From assembly GCA_020636325.1 (NCBI GenBank), contig JACJYC010000002.1:124001-188000 (forward strand): a stretch of DNA of 64,000 nucleotides, written 5' to 3'. Each line of letters begins with the position of its first letter. Positions within the stretch are counted from its first letter, which is position 1. The translations under genes and the position numbers were made by a program. Shown in pieces: positions 33,433 through 42,392 of the stretch. This DNA is from Lewinellaceae bacterium. Its GTDB lineage: Bacteria; Bacteroidota; Bacteroidia; Chitinophagales; Saprospiraceae. The notes beneath the pieces are model-generated. The model did not search any database. It saw only the letters and a list, made by a program, of their open reading frames with translations, and was not told the origin of the DNA.

Positions 33433-35683
33433 TTGCAGCCTCATTGGGCTGCTGCTGGGCATTCAACCGCTCCGGACCGCAGGTGATTGTCCGGTCTTTC
33501 AGGGGTACTCTTTCATTATGCCCAATCTGGTGGACCTGAACGAAGGGCTGGCGCCCTATCTGCTCAATTTCCGCTCCCTGTTCAAGTATTACAAACCCGC
33601 CGAGCGCCGGCAGATCGAGGAGAATGTTCAGGAGTGGCGTGAGCGCTTCTGCAAGGCTGCAACCGCCCAGGACATATACGACCTTATTTACAGGGTATCC
33701 GTCAACGAAATCCGGCAACTCCGGCTGGCTACCGGCAATCAGGAAACCTCCCTGCGTTCCATAAGCCCCCAATTGGCCCAAAACTCATTCGCGCGCCACC
33801 TGTACAAATACCAGTGCATGGAAGCCCTCGACTACCTGCTGTACGCCCGGAAGTGCGAACATTACGCGACCATTGTGGATCCCTGGGACGGTCAGTCGAG
33901 CGACGTCCAGACCATGCAGGCCATCATCGACGAAGGCAAAAAAGTGTTCCTCCAGGTCGAATCCCATTATTTCAGGCTTCGCTACGCCTATCAGATGATC
34001 CGGATGGCCCACTATATGCGGGATTACCAGCAAACCCTCGACCTGTACGAATACCTCATGCCCAAAATCGACAACGATCCCAGCATGATCACCTGGTGGA
34101 TCGAAGGGCACAGGGCCGGCGCGCTGATGGCGTTGGGCAAACGGGTGGAAGCTTCCTACCTGTTCAGCCGGGTTTTTGACGAGTGCCCCGGGAAGCGCCA
34201 ATCCGCTTTTCTGAGTTTCGACATCCGCACCGATGAAGAATGGAATGAGTGCCTCCTGCTTTGCCAGAGCGATCACGAGCGGGCCATGCTGTATGTGCTC
34301 AGGGCCAACGATGAGAACAGCCGGCTGGTGGAGGAGATGCGGCATATCTACAATTACGACCCGGCCAACGACAACCTTAAATTGCTGGCCGTCCAGGAAT
34401 TGTACCGGCTCGAAAAAGACCTCCTGGGTACCGATTTCAACGATCATGCCCAGTCCAACGCCCGTTATTTCGGTATCCCCAGGCCCATTGCGGGCAAGCG
34501 GGTGGTCGACCTGCAGACCTTTGTCCGGGAAGCCCTCCAAAACCCGGAAACACCGCAAAAGGACTTCTGGAAGGTCCTCGAAGGGTACCTCGAAGTCCTG
34601 GCCGGCAACTATTATTTTGCGGGCAAAACCTTTGAAGAAGCCCGTAAAATGGTAAAGGACGACTCGCTCAAGATCCAGTTGAAGACCTGGCAGGAGGTGC
34701 TCGATATTGTTTCTGTTGAACGGCTCAACGACCGGATCGAAAAAAAATGGGCCGATTTTCAGCGCGACGACCCCATATTCAGGCAATTTCCGGACTTCAA
34801 CGATTTTATGCGCGATAAACTGACCCACCTTTACGAACAGACCGGTCAGGAAGGGAAAGCGTTCCTGGCGCAATACACCCTTTTTGAGCTCAAGTTGAAC
34901 CCCAAAATGGAGGTAATCGAAAACCTGATCGCCATTTGCAGGAAAGAACACCGGTCGTGGTACGAAAAATCAATGGTCGAAAAATCAGGCGGCGGCACCA
35001 TTGAGAATGAACTGATCAACCTGAAGGCCAACCTCCTGATGGGAGAAGGCCAGCTGGAAGCAGCCCTGAAGACCCTCAATGAAATGAAAACCAGCGAATG
35101 GGACGAATTCGGGCTGTTCAACCCTTTCGTCGACCGGATCCAGGACTGCGTCAAATGCCCCATTCCGGACACGCTGTCCCTTTTCAACAAAGGTGAATTG
35201 ATCCGGGAATTCCTCGACCTGGAGTTCAGCGCGCGCGGAGAGATGGACCCTGACAAGTCCGCACAATTATACCTGACCCTGGGTATAGGATATTACAATT
35301 TGACGTACTTTGGTCCGGCCTGGCGGGCGATGGACGCATTCCGCAGCGGCGCAAGCCTTCTGCGGCACCGCCGTGGGGATCAGGATCAGGTTGTGCCGTA
35401 TGAAAATGCCCGGTTCGGCAACCTGGAAAATTTTGACTGTTCCAGGGCGCAATTTTACTTTCAAAAAGCCCGTTTTACGGCACAAGACCCCAACCTCGCG
35501 GCCAAGGCAGCCTTTTGGGAAGCCAAATGCGAGCAAAAGCGCAATGCCGTTTTCGCCGGTCCGGACGACACCCCGGAAAGGGATGGGTTCAGGCAATTGA
35601 TCACCAATTATGCAAACACCGATTTCTACAGAAGGGTCATCCGGGAATGCCGAACCTTCAGAAATTATGCCGCCAAACAATAA
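33392..35683 (+). CDS. Large exported helical-repeat protein of unknown function
   Basis: A 763-residue protein with a signal peptide (LRSCSLIGLLLGIQPLRTAG). The mature part begins DCPVFQGYSFIMPNLVDLNE and is mostly helical, with TPR-like spacing in several places (YFRLRYAYQMIRMAHYMRDY, NYYFAGKTFEEARKMVKDD, AAFWEAKCEQKRNA). I do not recognise a family. It overlaps the upstream lipoprotein gene by 41 nt, so the two are translationally linked and probably act together in the envelope. The next lipoprotein gene starts 11 nt downstream, extending the kdsD operon. Confidence 0.75.
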   Translation: MKASKIWLIRLLRSCSLIGLLLGIQPLRTAGDCPVFQGYSFIMPNLVDLNEGLAPYLLNFRSLFKYYKPAERRQIEENVQEWRERFCKAATAQDIYDLIYRVSVNEIRQLRLATGNQETSLRSISPQLAQNSFARHLYKYQCMEALDYLLYARKCEHYATIVDPWDGQSSDVQTMQAIIDEGKKVFLQVESHYFRLRYAYQMIRMAHYMRDYQQTLDLYEYLMPKIDNDPSMITWWIEGHRAGALMALGKRVEASYLFSRVFDECPGKRQSAFLSFDIRTDEEWNECLLLCQSDHERAMLYVLRANDENSRLVEEMRHIYNYDPANDNLKLLAVQELYRLEKDLLGTDFNDHAQSNARYFGIPRPIAGKRVVDLQTFVREALQNPETPQKDFWKVLEGYLEVLAGNYYFAGKTFEEARKMVKDDSLKIQLKTWQEVLDIVSVERLNDRIEKKWADFQRDDPIFRQFPDFNDFMRDKLTHLYEQTGQEGKAFLAQYTLFELKLNPKMEVIENLIAICRKEHRSWYEKSMVEKSGGGTIENELINLKANLLMGEGQLEAALKTLNEMKTSEWDEFGLFNPFVDRIQDCVKCPIPDTLSLFNKGELIREFLDLEFSARGEMDPDKSAQLYLTLGIGYYNLTYFGPAWRAMDAFRSGASLLRHRRGDQDQVVPYENARFGNLENFDCSRAQFYFQKARFTAQDPNLAAKAAFWEAKCEQKRNAVFAGPDDTPERDGFRQLITNYANTDFYRRVIRECRTFRNYAAKQ

Positions 35684-35694
35684 ATGAACATACG

Positions 35695-36123
35695 ATGAGG
35701 AGGAAACCGACCATTATCCTGATGCATGCCGTTTTGGCCCTGACCCTGGCAGCCTGCAAATCCGACCGTTTCGAGCTCGGCGTGCCTTTCACCCTCAAGG
35801 AAGGCGGCATCGCAACGGCAAAAGAGGATAAAACACTGGAAATCTCGATGGTGGAAGTAATGGAAGATTCGCGCTGTCCGGTCAACGTCAACTGCATTTG
35901 GGAAGGTGAAGCCACGGTCCGGTTTACCCTGGCCCAGGGCGGCCAGCCGCCGGAAGAAATGACCCTGACCCTGCGCGGCGGTTACCGGGATCTGGCCGTT
36001 GGGCGTTTTTCAGGATATTCCATCAGCCTCCTGCGACTGGATCCCTATCCGGTAGCGGATGCCAAAACGGAAAAAGGCGCCTATACAGCCCAACTTGTGG
36101 TGAAAGCGGGATCGGAACCTTAG
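35695..36123 (+). CDS. Small lipoprotein
   Basis: A 142-residue protein with a lipoprotein signal sequence (HAVLALTLAACKSD, lipidated Cys in LAAC). The mature part is a predicted beta-sandwich (GVPFTLKEGGIATAKEDKTL, VMEDSRCPVNVNCIWEGEA with two cysteines, TLTLRGGYRDLAVGRFSGYS). The SRCPxNxxCxWxG motif is shared by many uncharacterised Bacteroidota lipoproteins. It is the last gene of the kdsD-led operon. Confidence 0.78.
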   Translation: MRRKPTIILMHAVLALTLAACKSDRFELGVPFTLKEGGIATAKEDKTLEISMVEVMEDSRCPVNVNCIWEGEATVRFTLAQGGQPPEEMTLTLRGGYRDLAVGRFSGYSISLLRLDPYPVADAKTEKGAYTAQLVVKAGSEP

Positions 36124-36128
36124 GAATG

Positions 36129-36200
36129 ATTGGATTGAGTCGATTGATTGGATTGAGTCGATTGATTGGATTGATTCGATTGATTCGATTGATTCGATTA
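36129..36200 (+). repeat. Nonamer array (ATTGGATTG/AGTCGATTG/ATTCGATTG), 8 units
   Basis: Eight contiguous nonamers start 5 nt after the lipoprotein stop. From 36226 the sequence carries AATCGAA-type elements complementary to the units, so a hairpin could form between the two arms before the convergent Smr gene. Confidence 0.92.
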
Positions 36201-36257
36201 TGCCTGCAATCGGATCATTCGTACCAATCGAAAAATCGAATTAATCGAAAAATCGGA

Positions 36258-37322
36258 TCATTCCACAAAAATGACCTCTGTTGCGCCGAATCCGTATCGC
36301 GGATGAAATTCATTTTTGAACGTGACCACTTCCGGCGTCTGCAACAACCGGGAAGCGATGGCGTCCTTCAGTCGTCCCTCCCCCAGCCCGTGGATGATAA
36401 AGACCCGGTCGACCCCCAACCGGATGGCTTTGTCCAGGTAAGCATCGAAATGCTGGATCTGGATGCGGAAAATCTCTGAAGCGTTCATTTTTTTCGCGTT
36501 GGGCCGCAGATTTTCGATGTGCAGGTCTATTTCCGGAACAAAAGTCGCCTTTTCCACTACTTCATGGCCGGATCTGACATTATCTTCCAGCCAGGTGCTT
36601 TGCGGGCGCGCCATTTTACGGGTATAGGTCCGCAGGTTTTCGCCGGGCTCTTCCTTGTTTTCCTGCCCGGCGGCCAGGTCAGGGATCAGCACAAAAAGAT
36701 AAGCCGGGATATTCAGGAGCGGCGCCGTTTCCGGCCGCTTGAAGAAATGTTTCGGTTTGAGTTTCAGGTTTTTTGTCTTGACCGGTCCGCTGCCTTCGGT
36801 GGTCAGCCGCCAGCAATTGACGTTGAGTTCGGGCGAATCATTCAGTTGTTCAAAGCGGAGTTCACCGATGGCGAAGGTCGAATGGGCATTCAATTTGCCG
36901 TTGAAGTTGGAAGGCGTCCGGCCTTTGATGCTCAGCGTGGCATTAAAAACGGCATCGCTGCGGGTATCATTCAGCAAAAAAAGCCGGTACCGGCTGGCTG
37001 TTCCTTCCGCATCAAAAACCGGCGCTGCAGCCAGTTGTATGCCCTGACTTTTCAGGATGGCGTATTGGACCTGCATCTCAGGCAAGTCCGCCTTTTTTTC
37101 TTCCCGAATATCCTTTTTCGGGGTTGCAGCCGGCTTGGAGCCTGCGGGTTTAGGGGCCGCAACCGGCTCATCAGCCCGGATCAGGTCCTCTTCAAATACC
37201 GGAATAACCATATCCGAGCCCGACAGGCGGACGTTCACCATGCCGTCGTTCAGCTGTTCCATCACAAAGCCCTCGTCCTTGCTGTGCAGAAATTTGACCT
37301 TCGTCCCCTTGGCAAAAAGCAT
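36258..37322 (-). CDS. DUF2027 and Smr domain protein
   Basis: A 354-residue protein. The N-terminus (LFAKGTKVKFLHSKDEGFVM, VPVFEEDLI-like segment) and central beta-rich part fit DUF2027, and the last ~85 residues form a Smr domain with EIDLHIENL and FIIHGLGEGRLKDAI, the conserved LDLHG and HGxGxG motifs. Smr domains act on nucleic acids (nicking or ribosome collision RNA cleavage in other lineages). Proteins with this combination are common in Bacteroidota and are often simply annotated as Smr/MutS family. A lysine- and alanine-rich linker lies near residues 55-75. Confidence 0.85.
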   Translation of the reverse strand: MLFAKGTKVKFLHSKDEGFVMEQLNDGMVNVRLSGSDMVIPVFEEDLIRADEPVAAPKPAGSKPAATPKKDIREEKKADLPEMQVQYAILKSQGIQLAAAPVFDAEGTASRYRLFLLNDTRSDAVFNATLSIKGRTPSNFNGKLNAHSTFAIGELRFEQLNDSPELNVNCWRLTTEGSGPVKTKNLKLKPKHFFKRPETAPLLNIPAYLFVLIPDLAAGQENKEEPGENLRTYTRKMARPQSTWLEDNVRSGHEVVEKATFVPEIDLHIENLRPNAKKMNASEIFRIQIQHFDAYLDKAIRLGVDRVFIIHGLGEGRLKDAIASRLLQTPEVVTFKNEFHPRYGFGATEVIFVE

Positions 37323-37410
37323 AGATATTCGATATTGTCGCCCTGAAATTGTTTTTATTTACGTTTCAATCAGTGCACCCCATGTCGGAACAAAAATAAT
37401 AAATATTATC

Positions 37411-37480
37411 CCCAACAACCACAAACAACCATAAACAACCACAAACAACAACAAACAACAACAAACAACCATAAACAACA
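37411..37480 (+). repeat. Decamer array (ACAAACAACC), 7 units
   Basis: Seven contiguous decamers, ACAAACAACC and variants with ATAAACAACC and ACAAACAACA. It ends 4 nt before the TTG start of the methyltransferase gene. The same family occurs at 43301-43350. Confidence 0.93.
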
Positions 37481-37484
37481 ATCC

Positions 37485-38132
37485 TTGAACCTAAAATGGC
37501 GCATAGCCCAGGCCGCAGAGATCCGTTGGTGGAAACGCTACCTCCGGAAACGCCCGGTAACGGATTACCTGGAGCGCAAGAAAAGGTATTGGCGCCAAGT
37601 ATTTGAACGAGCAGGCATTCGCCCTGAAGGCGGTGAGCGCGTACTGGATGCGGGATGCGGCCCGGCCGGCGTTTTCATCGTACTGGAAAACTGCCGGGTA
37701 GACGGAGTGGATCCTTTGCTGGACCGATATGAAAAGGAATTGTCTCATTTTGATCCGGACTGGTACCCCTGGGTTCGATTCCATGCGCAAAGGGTGGAAG
37801 ATTTCCAGTCGGGAGCCGTCTACCGCCGGATATTCTGCCTCAATGCGATCAATCATTTTGAAGACCTCGAAAAGAGCCTCCAAAACCTGGCCGAAGCGCT
37901 GGCGCCCGGCGGCATCCTGTACCTGAGCATCGACGCGCACCGGTCCGGATGGCTCAAGGGGCTTTTCCAACGGCTTCCGGGCGATATCCTGCACCCGCAT
38001 CAATACGACCTGGAAGACTATACCGCGTTCGCCGAGCGTGCGGGCCTGACCGTCCGGAAACGTTTGCGGCTCAAGGCAGGCCGGATTTTTGACTATTGGC
38101 TGCTGGAAGCGCACACCAAAAAAGAAGAATAG
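37485..38132 (+). CDS. Class I SAM-dependent methyltransferase
   Basis: A 215-residue cytoplasmic protein with a Rossmann-type methyltransferase core: motif I VLDAGCGPAGVFIVL, the acidic end of strand 2 in VDGVDPL, IFCLNAINHFED for motif post-I, and APGGILYLSIDAH for the later strand. It resembles type 11/12 methyltransferases; the acceptor substrate is unknown. No ATG is available in frame near the N-terminus; the TTG at 37485 lies directly behind the decamer array. Confidence 0.8.
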   Translation: MNLKWRIAQAAEIRWWKRYLRKRPVTDYLERKKRYWRQVFERAGIRPEGGERVLDAGCGPAGVFIVLENCRVDGVDPLLDRYEKELSHFDPDWYPWVRFHAQRVEDFQSGAVYRRIFCLNAINHFEDLEKSLQNLAEALAPGGILYLSIDAHRSGWLKGLFQRLPGDILHPHQYDLEDYTAFAERAGLTVRKRLRLKAGRIFDYWLLEAHTKKEE

Positions 38133-38219
38133 CTCATCTATGTGAGAAACAGGGTTTCCGCCGGCATTCGACCCTGGATGCATTCGTTCAATCCATTTCT
38201 CATTCAAAAAGATTGCGAT

Positions 38220-39080
38220 ATGATTACGTTGGTTATCGATGTAACCGGCCGGGGCATTCTATTGGCTGCCGGCGGGGTTACCCTAGGCCTGATTGTACTG
38301 GTCCACCTGATCCGGGCAGCAAAAAGCGCCCGATTCGGCCAGCAAAAACTCTTCAACTGGAGCGGCTCGTTTTTCAACCTCGGCCTGCTGATTGCCGTAG
38401 GGCTGGCGGTAATGGCCCTCGGCTGGACGCAGTATGACAAGCGGGAAACGGGCTATTTCCTGGACCTGACGCCCGAGGAAGACGCATTGATCACGCCGCC
38501 GCGAACAGATTTACCGCCACCGCCGCCGCCCGTGTTGCCGCCGCCGGTGATCGAGGCCGTTCCCGAAGAAGAACTGCTTGACGAAGAGCCTGTAAAATTC
38601 GAAAACATGAACATTGATGAAGATACCCCGGTGGATCGCCCGGAACCGGTATTCGAAAAACCCAAAATGCCGGCACTCCCGCCTCCGGTGAAAAATAATG
38701 CCGGCCCGCCGGAAATTTTCTCCGTAGTGGAAGAAATGCCGCGATTCCCGGGTTGTGACGACCTGGCGACCAAAGCCGAACGACAGGCCTGTTCCGACAA
38801 GGCCCTGCTGGAATTCATGTACAACAACCTCAAATACCCCGCCATCGCCCGCGAGAACGGTATGGAAGGCACGGCCGTCATCCGCTTTGTGGTAGAAACC
38901 GACGGCAGCATTTCCGATGCGTCGATCCTCAGGGCCCCGGGCGCCGGGCTGGGCGAAGAAGCCCTCAGGGTAGTCAACCTCTTCCGGCAGAAAAACATCG
39001 TCTGGACACCCGGCAAACAAGGCGGCAGAGCGGTCAGGGTACAGTTCAACCTGCCGGTCAAGTTCAAACTGGAGAAGTAA
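38220..39080 (+). CDS. TonB-family energy transducer protein
   Basis: A 286-residue inner-membrane protein: two N-terminal membrane helices (GRGILLAAGGVTLGLIVLVH and FFNLGLLIAVGLAVMALGW), a proline-rich periplasmic linker (PPPPPPVLPPP at about residues 100-110), acidic spacers, and a C-terminal TonB domain (YPAIARENGMEGTAVIRFVV, ISDASILRAPGAGLGEEALR) ending with VQFNLPVKFKLEK. It probably transmits proton-motive force to TonB-dependent receptors. The cysteine pair FPGCDD...RQACSD before the TonB domain is typical of Bacteroidota. The ATG at 38220 starts the first helix; the frame upstream is not coding-like. Confidence 0.9.
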   Translation: MITLVIDVTGRGILLAAGGVTLGLIVLVHLIRAAKSARFGQQKLFNWSGSFFNLGLLIAVGLAVMALGWTQYDKRETGYFLDLTPEEDALITPPRTDLPPPPPPVLPPPVIEAVPEEELLDEEPVKFENMNIDEDTPVDRPEPVFEKPKMPALPPPVKNNAGPPEIFSVVEEMPRFPGCDDLATKAERQACSDKALLEFMYNNLKYPAIARENGMEGTAVIRFVVETDGSISDASILRAPGAGLGEEALRVVNLFRQKNIVWTPGKQGGRAVRVQFNLPVKFKLEK

Positions 39081-39093
39081 CCCTTGAGGCTTG

Positions 39094-39131
39094 ACAGAGG
39101 ATGAGAGGGTGAGAGGGGGTGAGCGGGAGAG
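39094..39131 (+). repeat. GA-rich array (GAGAGGGT type)
   Basis: A purine-rich stretch of GATGAGAGGGTGAGAGGGGG type repeats just after the TonB gene. Same family as 49507-49555 and 60636-60709. The rest of 39132-39325 shows no gene. Confidence 0.7.
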
Positions 39132-39325
39132 TCATTCCTGACTTTAAGCGTAAACATGCATAAAATCTCCAGCGCCTATTTCAAATCAGTTGTTTTGCTT
39201 ACTCCAAGGGATTACCTTCGGAGCAATCAGGCTGCAGAAGACCGGAAGGTAAAATATCCTTAACACAAGTTTTCCCTTTTCAACTGCTTCCCTCAGTTCA
39301 TTAACAATTATATGTCAAGCCCGGG

Positions 39326-40549
39326 TTATACTCCGGCAACTGCGGCCGGCGTCCGGATCCGGTATCCTTTCCAGCCGTACCAGGCCACCACCAGGAAGCA
39401 GAAGATCGGCAGGATAAAGGCCGTTTGAACGCCGTAATGGTCCGAAATCACACCCATGACCGGCGGCAGGATAGCCCCGCCGATGATGGCCATGATAATG
39501 AATGAAGACCCCAGCTTGGTCTGATGCCCCAGGTCCTTGACCCCGAGCGCGAAGATGGTCGGGAACATAATGGACATGAAGAAATTGACCCCCAGGACCG
39601 CATAAACAGCCATTTTACCGGCGCCGGTGGCGGCAACCAGGCACATCACGGCTGCCAGGACACCGTAGACCGCCAGTATCTTGGTATCCTTGATATAGCT
39701 CATGATGAAAGTGCCGAGGAACCTGCCGATCACGAACAGGAGGGTGCCGAAGATCATATATCCGGCAGAGGCCGTCTCCTTGGAAACGCCCAGCAGGTCG
39801 ACGATATAGTCGATGGTGATCCCCCAGATACCCGCCTGGGCGCCCACGTAGAACAATTGCGCAATGACGGCGTAAACCAGGTGCTTGTGGCGGAAAATGG
39901 TCCGGTCGAAGCGCAGTTTTTCGCCTTTTTCGGGTTCCGGCATCTTGGTCATTGCGAAGAACGCCGCGACCAGGAGCACAACCGTTGCGATCCCTACATA
40001 GGGCAGGACCACTGCGTTGGCGGCCTGCTGTTTGGCTTCCATCGTGCTCAGGTCCCCTTCATTGCCGGCAAAGATCAGCGCGCCGGCCACATAGGGCCCT
40101 ACAATCAGCGCCAGGCCGTTGAAAGATTGGGAGAAATTCAGGCGCTGGGAAGAAGTTTCCGGCTTGCCGAGGATCGTGATGTAGGGATTGGCGGCCGTTT
40201 CCAGGAAAGCCAACCCGCTGGCAATCACATAAAGGGCTATCAGGAAAAAGCCGAAGGTTAGCAATTTGGCGGCCGGAATGAACAACAATGCGCCGGCTGC
40301 ATAAAGGACCAATCCCAGCAAGATCCCCTTCTTGTAATTGTAGCGTTCCATGAACAGGCCTGCCGGAAAGGCGATGGTGAAATAGCCGAAGTAGAAGGCT
40401 GTTTCCACCAGCAGCGCCTGCGCCCGCTTGATCTCAAAAACGGGCTGAAAATGCGCGATCAGCGCCGAATTGAAGATGTTGGCCAGCCCCCAAAGGAAAA
40501 AAAGGCTCGTCACCAGAATAAAGGGCACCAGGTAATTTTTGTTCTCCAT
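39326..40549 (-). CDS. fucP: L-fucose:proton symporter, MFS (FucP family)
   Basis: A 407-residue, twelve-helix major facilitator. The N-terminus (FILVTSLFFLWGLANIFNSA) and the FYFGYFTIAFPAGLFMERYNYKKGI segment match FucP-type sugar:proton symporters. It is the last gene of the fucose catabolic operon, 48 bp of array-filled sequence plus spacer from the L-fucose dehydrogenase gene. Context strongly supports L-fucose as substrate. Confidence 0.9.
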   Translation of the reverse strand: MENKNYLVPFILVTSLFFLWGLANIFNSALIAHFQPVFEIKRAQALLVETAFYFGYFTIAFPAGLFMERYNYKKGILLGLVLYAAGALLFIPAAKLLTFGFFLIALYVIASGLAFLETAANPYITILGKPETSSQRLNFSQSFNGLALIVGPYVAGALIFAGNEGDLSTMEAKQQAANAVVLPYVGIATVVLLVAAFFAMTKMPEPEKGEKLRFDRTIFRHKHLVYAVIAQLFYVGAQAGIWGITIDYIVDLLGVSKETASAGYMIFGTLLFVIGRFLGTFIMSYIKDTKILAVYGVLAAVMCLVAATGAGKMAVYAVLGVNFFMSIMFPTIFALGVKDLGHQTKLGSSFIIMAIIGGAILPPVMGVISDHYGVQTAFILPIFCFLVVAWYGWKGYRIRTPAAVAGV

Positions 40550-40597
40550 CGTTGGTTATCGTTTTGATGTTGTTTGCGTTGGTTGGTTGGTGATCAG

Positions 40598-40685
40598 TTC
40601 CTCAATTCCTCATTTCCTCAGTTCCTCAATTCCTCATTTCCTCAGTTCCTCAATTCCTCAATTCCTCAATTCCTCAGTTCCTCCC
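40598..40685 (+). repeat. Octamer array (TTCCTCAR/TTCCTCAT), 11 units
   Basis: Eleven contiguous octamers occupy the gap between fucP and the L-fucose dehydrogenase gene, the last one touching its stop codon. Same family as 25191-25230 and 42316-42389. Confidence 0.95.
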
Positions 40686-41483
40686 CTATTTCTGAGCCAG
40701 CACAGACACCGACCGGTCCAGGTGCACATACCCGCCGTCGACGAACAGGTATTGGGCGGTGACGTGGGAAGCCCGGTCCGACAGGAGAAATACGGCGGTA
40801 TCCGCGATTTCTTCGGGCGTGGTCAGGCGGTTTCCCAGGGGGATCCGGCTGCCGATCTCGCGCAGTTTTTCTTCCGGGTTGTCAAACTGGCTGACCCATT
40901 CGTGGTAAAGCGGTGTGATGACCTCTGCCGGCACAATAGCGTTGACCCGGATGCCGTATTTCAGCAATTCCACCGCCCATTCGCGGGTCAGGGCCAGGAT
41001 AGCGCCTTTGGCGGCGACGTAGGCCGAGGTATTGCCCTGGCCGGTGAGCGCCGTTTTGGAACTGATATTGAGGATACTCCCTTTGTTCTTTTTCAATTCG
41101 GGAAGGGCGAAATGCGCCAGGTTGAAATAGTGAAACAGGTTCTTTTCGAGGGAAGCGACAAAAGCGGCGGGCGTGCCGTGCTCAAGGCCTACCCCGTCAT
41201 TCGCCCCGGCATTGTTGACCAGCGCGTCTATCCGGCCCAATCCGGACAGCGTTTCTTCGACCACTTCCCGGCAACTCTCGGGCGTACCCAGTTCCTTTTG
41301 AATGGCCAATGCCTTGCCGCCCTGCTTTTCAATATCCCGGGCGAGCGCTTCGCCTTCTTCCTTAAGTCTTCCGACGATAACCGGCACAGCGCCCTCTGCG
41401 GCCAGCAGCCGGCAAATGGCCTCACCGATGCCGCGGCCGCCGCCGGTAACGATGACGACCTTGTTCTTGATGTTCAGATCCAT
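40686..41483 (-). CDS. SDR-family L-fucose dehydrogenase
   Basis: A 265-residue short-chain dehydrogenase with NAD(P)-binding TGGGRGIG, the NNAG motif, and catalytic Ser/Tyr/Lys (SSKTALTGQGNTSAYVAAK). The neighbourhood (FucP, lactone hydrolase, KDF dehydrogenase, FAH hydrolase) makes it the likely first enzyme, oxidising L-fucose to L-fuconolactone. SDR substrate assignment rests mainly on context. The next gene upstream (lactonase) ends 3 nt before its start. Confidence 0.82.
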   Translation of the reverse strand: MDLNIKNKVVIVTGGGRGIGEAICRLLAAEGAVPVIVGRLKEEGEALARDIEKQGGKALAIQKELGTPESCREVVEETLSGLGRIDALVNNAGANDGVGLEHGTPAAFVASLEKNLFHYFNLAHFALPELKKNKGSILNISSKTALTGQGNTSAYVAAKGAILALTREWAVELLKYGIRVNAIVPAEVITPLYHEWVSQFDNPEEKLREIGSRIPLGNRLTTPEEIADTAVFLLSDRASHVTAQYLFVDGGYVHLDRSVSVLAQK

Positions 41484-41486
41484 GGT

Positions 41487-42314
41487 TTAAAGTTGGTAAA
41501 AAAGTTTTGCATTCTCGCCTAAAACCCGGTCTTTAACTTCTTCGGAATAAGTCTCCAGATAACTTTCCACGATATCCATGACCCTGGGATACTCGCCGCT
41601 GAGCAAACAAACCGGCCAGTCGGATCCGATCATCAGCCGCTCCGGACCGAAAGCTTCGTACACCACGTCGAGATACGGATTGAAATCCCAATGGTCCCAA
41701 TTGCCCCAGTCCGCCTCGGTCACCATTCCGGAAAGCTTGCAGTAAACGTTGGAGGAAGCCGAAGCCAGGGTGCGGATATGGTCGCCCCAGGGTTCGATTC
41801 TATCGGCCTTGATATTGGGTTTGGCGATATGATCCAATACGAAACGCTGCTCCGGGAATTTGAGGGCCAACCCGATCGCCGCCGGCAATTGATTGGGGTA
41901 CACCAGGATATCATAAGTGAGCCCGAATTCGCGCAGATAAGATATGCCGCGCTGGAAATCAGGGCGCAGCATAAAGTCTTCGGGTTCGGCCTGCACGATA
42001 TGGCGGATCCCCTTCAGCAGCGGGTTTGAGGCCAGTTTGTCCAGCCTTTCGCGGATATCTTCGCTCTGCAGGTCCACCCAGCCCACGACCCCCAGGATAA
42101 AATCGTTTTGTTCGGCCAGGTCGAGCAAAAAGGCTGTTTCTTCATCCGATTGATCGGCCTGTACGGCAATGCTCCCGTCGTAACCGGCGGCTTTCAGCAG
42201 CGGTTCAAGATCCCCGGGTAAAAAATCCCGGCGGATGGCCTGCATGTCTTCCGTGATCCAGGCATCGCGCACCGGATTGAAATGCCAGAAATGTTGGTGG
42301 GTGTCTATTTTCAT
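41487..42314 (-). CDS. Amidohydrolase family L-fuconolactone hydrolase
   Basis: A 275-residue amidohydrolase 2 TIM-barrel protein. It opens with the metal-binding MKIDTHQHFWHFNP, has ADQSDEETAFLLDLA, RFVLDHIAKPNI with the conserved histidine, and the C-terminal metal-site aspartate in LMIGSDWPV. This subgroup (COG3618) hydrolyses L-fucono-1,5-lactone and related sugar lactones. It lies between the L-fucose dehydrogenase and FAH hydrolase genes on the minus strand. Confidence 0.88.
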   Translation of the reverse strand: MKIDTHQHFWHFNPVRDAWITEDMQAIRRDFLPGDLEPLLKAAGYDGSIAVQADQSDEETAFLLDLAEQNDFILGVVGWVDLQSEDIRERLDKLASNPLLKGIRHIVQAEPEDFMLRPDFQRGISYLREFGLTYDILVYPNQLPAAIGLALKFPEQRFVLDHIAKPNIKADRIEPWGDHIRTLASASSNVYCKLSGMVTEADWGNWDHWDFNPYLDVVYEAFGPERLMIGSDWPVCLLSGEYPRVMDIVESYLETYSEEVKDRVLGENAKLFYQL

Positions 42315-42315
42315 G

Positions 42316-42389
42316 TTGAGGAATCGAGGAATCGAGGAATCGAGGAATTGAGGAATCGAAATCAGTTCTTCGATTCCTCAGTTCCTCAA
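42316..42389. repeat. Octamer arrays in opposite orientation (hairpin-forming)
   Basis: Left arm: five units of TTGAGGAA/TCGAGGAA (42316-42355). Right arm: TTCCTCAG and TTCCTCAA units (to 42389), the reverse complement of the left arm. They fill the gap between the lactonase start (42314) and the FAH hydrolase stop (42393) and could fold into a long stem in the transcript. Confidence 0.92.
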
Positions 42390-42392
42390 GTA

